Of a DNA stretch of 9,914 bases, positions 6,510-9,914 are shown piece by piece (the first letter of the stretch is position 1; each line of letters starts with the position of its first letter). Source of the stretch: CAOJBM01 sp051872535 (GTDB lineage: Bacteria > Bacillota_I > Bacilli_A > RF39 > UBA660). The translations under genes were made by a program, and so were the position numbers. Under the pieces are notes generated by a model that made no database searches, was not told where the DNA came from, and saw only the letters and a program-made list of their open reading frames with translations. Where the stretch lies: contig JBJEDY010000041.1 of NCBI GenBank assembly GCA_051872535.1, positions 1 through 9,914 of the forward strand. The letters are read 5' to 3'.

Positions 6510-6704
6510 ATGCGAAGTGAAGAATATTATTATAAGAGTGCTGATATCGAAAGTGCTACAGATTTAGAAAAGAAAAAATATGAGTATTTTAATGAATATG
6601 GGTTTAATTTTAGTTCTAATAAAAGAAAGAATTATGATTTAGAAAGATATGCTGAAAAATTAAAAAATAATGTTAAGCAAGCAGATGTTAATATTAAAAG
6701 ATAA
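6510..6704 (+). CDS. Small conserved-position hypothetical protein (64 aa)
   Basis: Highly charged 64-residue protein rich in Lys, Glu, Tyr and Asn, with no signal peptide, membrane helix or cysteine. The function is not recognised. Residues 23-32 (KYEYFNEYGF) share the spaced K-x-E...E-x-G-hydrophobic pattern of the first conserved region of alpha/beta small acid-soluble spore proteins. The length also fits that family, and the slot between thiI and ackA is where Bacillus carries sspA. The second conserved region of that family (G-x-V-G-G) is absent, so the resemblance may be chance. The open frame begins at ATG 6498, but TGGTG at 6499-6503 followed by a 6-nt gap points to ATG 6510. The promoter is unclear (TAATAT at 6476-6481 without a good -35). 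Terminators on both sides make it a single-gene unit. Confidence 0.7.
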   Translation: MRSEEYYYKSADIESATDLEKKKYEYFNEYGFNFSSNKRKNYDLERYAEKLKNNVKQADVNIKR

Positions 6705-6728
6705 TATAAAACGGAATTTTTATCTGAC

Positions 6729-6768
6729 AAGTTAGATAAATATTTTAAAGTCTAACTTCTTTTTTTTT
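6729..6768 (+). terminator. Terminator after the small gene
   Basis: AAGTTAGA (6729-6736) pairs with TCTAACTT (6751-6758), a perfect 8-bp stem with a 14-nt loop, followed by C and nine T residues to 6768. An overlapping alternative hairpin TTATCT/AGATAA (6720-6725 with 6734-6739) competes for the 5' arm. Confidence 0.8.
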
Positions 6769-6776
6769 GGTATTTC

Positions 6777-6785
6777 TGATATAAT
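6777..6785 (+). promoter_or_regulatory. ackA extended -10 promoter
   Basis: TG-A-TATAAT (6777-6785) is a perfect extended -10. The -35 position (6757-6762, TTCTTT) is poor and lies inside the U-tract of the preceding terminator. The GTG start of ackA is 21 bp past the -10. No CcpA cre-like site was seen between the small gene and ackA. Confidence 0.75.
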
Positions 6786-6806
6786 TTCTTTATGAGGTGA
6801 AAGAAA

Positions 6807-8006
6807 GTGAAAATATTAACAGTAAATGCTGGTAGTTCTTCATTAAAGTTTAATGTAATTGAACTTCCAGAAGAAAAAGAATTAATTAGTGGATATTTTG
6901 AAAGGATTGGACTTGGTGGAAGTTTTTATAATATCAAGATAAATGGTAATAAAACTAAACATGAAGTAGAGTTAGAGAATCATCTTCAAGCCGTTGAATG
7001 TTTAAAACAAGAATTATTTGATAATAATATAATTGCATCATTAGATGAAATAGATGGTGTTGGACATCGTTTAGTTCATGGTGGGGATGAATTTAAAAAT
7101 AGTGTTTTAATAGATGAAAAAGTATTAAGTGTATGTGAACAGTTTAATGATTTAGCTCCTTTACATAATCCAGCAATGCTTGCTTGTGTAAGAGCATTTA
7201 TGAGTGTAATGCCTGAAACACCAATGGTAGCTGTATTTGATACATCATTTCATCAAACAATGGCTCCAAAAGAATTTTTATACTCAGTTCCTTATAGCTG
7301 GTATAAAGATTACGGAATTAGAAAATATGGGTTCCATGGTACAAGTCATAGATTTATTACACGACAAATGCAAAATAAATTAAATAAAGATGATATTAAT
7401 ATCATTAGTTGTCATATAGGTAGTGGTGGAAGTCTTTGTTGTATTAAAGATGGTAAAAGTATAGATACTACTATGGGATTTAGTCCTAACTCAGGTATTA
7501 TGATGGGAACTCGTTGTGGAGATATTGATTATTCTATCATCCCTTATTATATGAGTAAGACTGGTGCATCTATTACAGAAGTGGATAATATATTAAATAA
7601 AGAAAGTGGCCTTTTAGGTATTAGTGAAAAGTATTCTGATCATCGTGATATTGAAGATGGAGAAGCTCAAAATGATGCTCAATGTATCTTAGCACATGAT
7701 ATGTATGTTGATAGAGTAGTAAATTATATAGCTAAGTATTATGTTGAATTAGAAGGTAAAGTTGATGCTATAGTATTTACAGCAGGACTTGGTGAAAATG
7801 CTCGTGGATTTAGAGCAAGAGTTATGCCTAAGTTAGCTTGTTTAGGAATTACTTTTGATAAAGACGAAAATGACAAAATTGCTGGATATTTAGATAAAAA
7901 TGAAGGAATTATTTCTACTTCTGAATCTAAAGTTCCTGTTTACGTAGTTCCTACAAATGAAGAATTAATGATAGCGTTAGATACATACGAAATTGTAAAT
8001 AAATAG
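6807..8006 (+). CDS. ackA: Acetate kinase
   Basis: Cytoplasmic enzyme that interconverts acetyl phosphate plus ADP with acetate plus ATP, the last step of fermentative acetate production. The 399 residues match the family length. NAGSSSLKF (7-15) is the N-terminal ASKHA phosphate motif; Arg88 (VGHRLVHGG), the catalytic Asp145 in DTSFHQT, His177 in YGFHGTSH, Arg236 in GTRCGD and Glu385 in PTNEE correspond to the active-site residues known from Methanosarcina acetate kinase. HIGSGGSL (203-210) is the adenosine-side motif. The start is GTG, 7 nt after GAGGTG; no better ATG exists, and the protein begins at the expected family position. nrnA follows after 28 bp without a terminator, so the two are probably cotranscribed. 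A phosphotransacetylase gene is not in the window. Confidence 0.97.
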   Translation: MKILTVNAGSSSLKFNVIELPEEKELISGYFERIGLGGSFYNIKINGNKTKHEVELENHLQAVECLKQELFDNNIIASLDEIDGVGHRLVHGGDEFKNSVLIDEKVLSVCEQFNDLAPLHNPAMLACVRAFMSVMPETPMVAVFDTSFHQTMAPKEFLYSVPYSWYKDYGIRKYGFHGTSHRFITRQMQNKLNKDDINIISCHIGSGGSLCCIKDGKSIDTTMGFSPNSGIMMGTRCGDIDYSIIPYYMSKTGASITEVDNILNKESGLLGISEKYSDHRDIEDGEAQNDAQCILAHDMYVDRVVNYIAKYYVELEGKVDAIVFTAGLGENARGFRARVMPKLACLGITFDKDENDKIAGYLDKNEGIISTSESKVPVYVVPTNEELMIALDTYEIVNK

Positions 8007-8034
8007 TAAGTATTAAGTCGTAAGGAGGTTCTAT

Positions 8035-9000
8035 ATGAATAATATTTATAAACAAATATATAAGAAAATAAAACAATATGATAATATTGTAATTGCTAGA
8101 CATATAGGACCAGATCCTGATGCTATTGCAAGTGAGATAAGTTTAAGAGATTCAATTAAAGCAACATTTCCTAATAAAAATGTTTATGCTATCGGTACAG
8201 GAGTATCAAAGTTTAAGTTTTATGGAACACTTGATAAGACACCAGAAGCTAATTTAAAAAAGACATTACTTATTACTTGTGATGTTCCAGGAGTTTTGAG
8301 AATTGATGGTGCTAATACAATTGATTATGCAGAAGTTATTAAAATTGATCATCATCCTTTTGAAGAAAGTTTTGGTGGGATAGAGTGGATTGATACTACT
8401 GCTACAAGTGTATCACAAATGTTAATAGAGCTGATTTTTAATACAAAATTGTTGTTAACAAAAAAGGTTGCTGAAAATTTGTTCTTAGGTGTTATTTCTG
8501 ATAGTGATCGTTTTTTACTTTCATATACTAGCTCTAAGACATTTTACCTAATAAGTAGATTAATTGAAGAAACTAAAATAGATTTTGTATCCTTATATCA
8601 TAATTTGTATGAAAGACCAATTGCAGAAGTTAAGTTCCAAAGTTTTTTAGCTAATAATATGATAATTACTGAGAATGGGCTAGGATATGTTAAAATTACA
8701 AGTGCAGATTTAAAAGAGTATGGAGTTGATACTGCAACACCATCAAATATGATAAATAGTTTCAATTTTATTAAAGAAGTATATGTTTGGACATTTATTA
8801 CTTACGATGAAAAGAATGAAATATTTAAAATTAATATTCGTAGTCGTGGTCCTGTTATTAACGAAGTAGCTGGTAAGTATAATGGCGGTGGACATAAATT
8901 TGCTAGTGGTGTAAGAACTACTGATGAAAGAGATATTGAAAATCTATTAAATGATTTAGATTGTGTTTGTAAACAATATGTAGAAAATAATAATGATTAA
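8035..9000 (+). CDS. nrnA: DHH/DHHA1 phosphoesterase, nanoRNase/pAp phosphatase NrnA
   Basis: Manganese-dependent phosphoesterase that degrades 2-5 nt RNAs and dephosphorylates pAp; some relatives also act on linear or cyclic dinucleotides. The 321 residues match NrnA (about 313-325). The DHH domain shows HIGPDPDAIAS at 23-33 (Asp27, Asp29), TCDVP (Asp83), the IDHHP signature at 104-108 and ISDSDRF (Asp156) at 154-160. The DHHA1 domain carries IRSRGPVINE and GGGHKFASG (284-292), the substrate-binding loop. There is no PAS, GGDEF or membrane part, so it is not GdpP. Asp-Pro-Asp in the first motif replaces the more common Asp-Gly/Ala-Asp. A strong AAGGAGG with a 6-nt gap precedes the ATG. It is probably transcribed with ackA. 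Confidence 0.9.
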   Translation: MNNIYKQIYKKIKQYDNIVIARHIGPDPDAIASEISLRDSIKATFPNKNVYAIGTGVSKFKFYGTLDKTPEANLKKTLLITCDVPGVLRIDGANTIDYAEVIKIDHHPFEESFGGIEWIDTTATSVSQMLIELIFNTKLLLTKKVAENLFLGVISDSDRFLLSYTSSKTFYLISRLIEETKIDFVSLYHNLYERPIAEVKFQSFLANNMIITENGLGYVKITSADLKEYGVDTATPSNMINSFNFIKEVYVWTFITYDEKNEIFKINIRSRGPVINEVAGKYNGGGHKFASGVRTTDERDIENLLNDLDCVCKQYVENNND

Positions 9001-9036
9001 AAAAGTCAACGTGTTTTTATACGTTGTCTTTTTTTT
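8999..9036 (+). terminator. First of two tandem terminators after nrnA
   Basis: CAACGTG (9007-9013) pairs with TACGTTG (9020-9026) with one G-U around a 6-nt loop. A T-T mismatch and an A/T-run extension follow, with a U-tract at 9029-9036. Confidence 0.82.
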
Positions 9037-9042
9037 GGTAAT

Positions 9043-9072
9043 ACAAGAACAAAAGTTCTTGTTATTTTTTTT
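9043..9072 (+). terminator. Second tandem terminator, overlapping the recX control region
   Basis: ACAAGAAC (9043-9050), loop AAAA, GTTCTTGT (9055-9062) form a perfect 8-bp hairpin followed by TA and eight T residues. The same palindrome contains GAAC-N4-GTTC and overlaps the recX -35, so it may be a terminator, an operator or both. Confidence 0.6.
9047..9058. promoter_or_regulatory. Candidate LexA (SOS) box before recX
   Basis: GAAC AAAA GTTC matches the GAAC-N4-GTTC core of the Gram-positive LexA/DinR box (B. subtilis consensus CGAAC-N4-GTTCG), with A and T as the outer bases. It directly abuts the recX -35 (9059-9064), a position where a bound repressor would block RNA polymerase. The alternative reading is a plain terminator hairpin. 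Confidence 0.5.
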
Positions 9073-9086
9073 CGTAGTGTTATAAT
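9059..9086 (+). promoter_or_regulatory. recX promoter
   Basis: TTGTTA (9059-9064, four of six matches) is followed after 16 bp by a perfect TATAAT (9081-9086) with an upstream TG-T (9078-9080), so it is also an extended -10. The start codon is 20 bp past the -10. Confidence 0.75.
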
Positions 9087-9106
9087 GAAATAAAAGAAGT
9101 GATAAG

Positions 9107-9883
9107 ATGAAAATAGAAAAATTTATTAAACTCAAAGATAATCGTTATAAGGTTATATTTAATACGGATGATATAATCACTTTATACGATGATGTGATTG
9201 TAAAATATAACTTACTTTCAAATAGAGAAATGGATAATAAAAAGTTTAAAGAAATAGGAGATTATAACGATAGTTTAGAAGCTTATTATAAAGCGGTAAA
9301 ATATATTAATCGTAAATTACGTAGTAAAAAAGAAATTATAAATTATTTAAGTAAAGATTACGATAATGTAGTTGTAAAAAGTACTGTGGATAAATTAGAA
9401 AAAGATGGTTATTTAAATGAATCTTTATTTATAAGTGCTTACATATCTGATCAACTTAATTTGACGTTGAATGGTTATTATAAAATAGAAAAAGATTTAA
9501 TTAACTTAGGGCTAGATGAAAATAGTATTCATGATGTTCTAGATAAGATAGATGATAGTATTTGGGAAGAGAGAATAGATAAGTTAATTGATAAAAAGGT
9601 TAAAGCCAATCATGTTAATTCATATCGAAAATTAAAAGATAAAATAATTTATGATTTAGGCAATATGGGTTATAGAAAAGAAGATGTTATTAAAATATAT
9701 ACTACTAAAGAAATAGTAGTTGATAAAGATATTATAATTAAAGAAGGTAATAAAATATATAATAAGCTATCTAAAAAATATAAAGATCAAGAATTAATAT
9801 ATTATCTTCGTAATAAATTATATCAAAAAGGATTTTCATCTGAAGAAATAAGTGAATATATCGACAAAAAAAATACTGAATAA
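9107..9883 (+). CDS. recX: Regulatory protein RecX
   Basis: RecX proteins bind the RecA filament and modulate recombination and SOS signalling. The 258 residues are close to the long Bacillus form (about 264), longer than the roughly 160-residue proteobacterial form. An N-terminal region (1-55) precedes repeated three-helix RecX modules: AVKYINRKLRSKKEIINYL followed by VDKLEKDGYLNESLFISAYI at about 63-112, a second module about 120-190 (RKLKDKIIYDLGNMGY), and a third at about 215-254 (YLRNKLYQKGFSSEEI). The start ATG follows AAGTGAT with a short gap. The gene is a single unit between a tandem terminator and its own terminator and has a LexA-box-like palindrome at its promoter. The repeats are diverged, so identification rests on the module pattern and length. 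Confidence 0.88.
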   Translation: MKIEKFIKLKDNRYKVIFNTDDIITLYDDVIVKYNLLSNREMDNKKFKEIGDYNDSLEAYYKAVKYINRKLRSKKEIINYLSKDYDNVVVKSTVDKLEKDGYLNESLFISAYISDQLNLTLNGYYKIEKDLINLGLDENSIHDVLDKIDDSIWEERIDKLIDKKVKANHVNSYRKLKDKIIYDLGNMGYRKEDVIKIYTTKEIVVDKDIIIKEGNKIYNKLSKKYKDQELIYYLRNKLYQKGFSSEEISEYIDKKNTE

Positions 9884-9902
9884 AATATTTTCAGTATTTT
9901 TT
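9868..9902 (+). terminator. Terminator overlapping the recX stop
   Basis: A perfect 12-bp stem (9868-9879 with 9891-9902, core AATACTGA/TCAGTATT) encloses an 11-nt loop that holds the recX stop codon. The 3' arm ends in a T-run. The A-run on the other side could let it act on the opposite strand as well. Confidence 0.8.
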
Positions 9903-9914
9903 ATTAATTGCTAT

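Overview
The window is AT-rich, monoderm Bacillota DNA. The evidence is an ezrA gene, a cysteine-free S4 protein, AGGTG-type ribosome binding sites, U-tract hairpin terminators and strong A/T codon bias. UGA serves as a stop (nifZ) and tryptophan is read from TGG, so this is the standard code and not the mycoplasma one. The gene order rpsD (divergent) - ezrA - nifZ - thiI - small gene - ackA resembles, as I remember it, the Bacillus subtilis order rpsD...ezrA-nifZ-thiI-sspA...ackA. The organism is probably a small-genome, perhaps uncultured, member of the Bacilli or Erysipelotrichia. No mobile element, tRNA, rRNA or CRISPR array is visible.

Layout. Positions 69-671 (minus) encode ribosomal protein S4. 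It is preceded by a strong promoter and a leader of about 160 nt that can form a pseudoknot, as expected of an autoregulatory S4 leader. Positions 1053-2774 encode EzrA, the FtsZ-ring regulator. Positions 2821-4334 hold a cysteine desulfurase overlapped by 4 bp (ATGA) by a short rhodanese with a lipoprotein signal peptide. Positions 4364-5173 (minus) encode an unrecognised protein with a protein-kinase-like catalytic loop. A divergent control region with an inverted repeat separates it from thiI (5262-6452). Next come a 64-residue protein of unknown function in the place where Bacillus has sspA, then ackA and nrnA in one probable operon (6807-9000), then recX (9107-9883).

How the genes work together. 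NifZ and ThiI form the sulfur relay for 4-thiouridine in tRNA: the desulfurase loads a persulfide and ThiI transfers it. This ThiI lacks the C-terminal rhodanese domain, and a separate rhodanese is coupled to nifZ, but its signal peptide places it outside the membrane. AckA makes ATP from acetyl phosphate. NrnA degrades nanoRNA and pAp. RecX modulates RecA; a GAAC-N4-GTTC palindrome abutting its -35 box matches the Gram-positive LexA box and also forms the second of two tandem terminators.

Transcription signals are very compact. Most genes have a -10 box within about 30 nt of the start codon, and several promoters overlap the terminator of the gene before. Four initiation codons (nifZ, thiI, the kinase-like gene, the small gene) are placed downstream of the longest open frame because the longest frame would start inside or upstream of the Shine-Dalgarno sequence.
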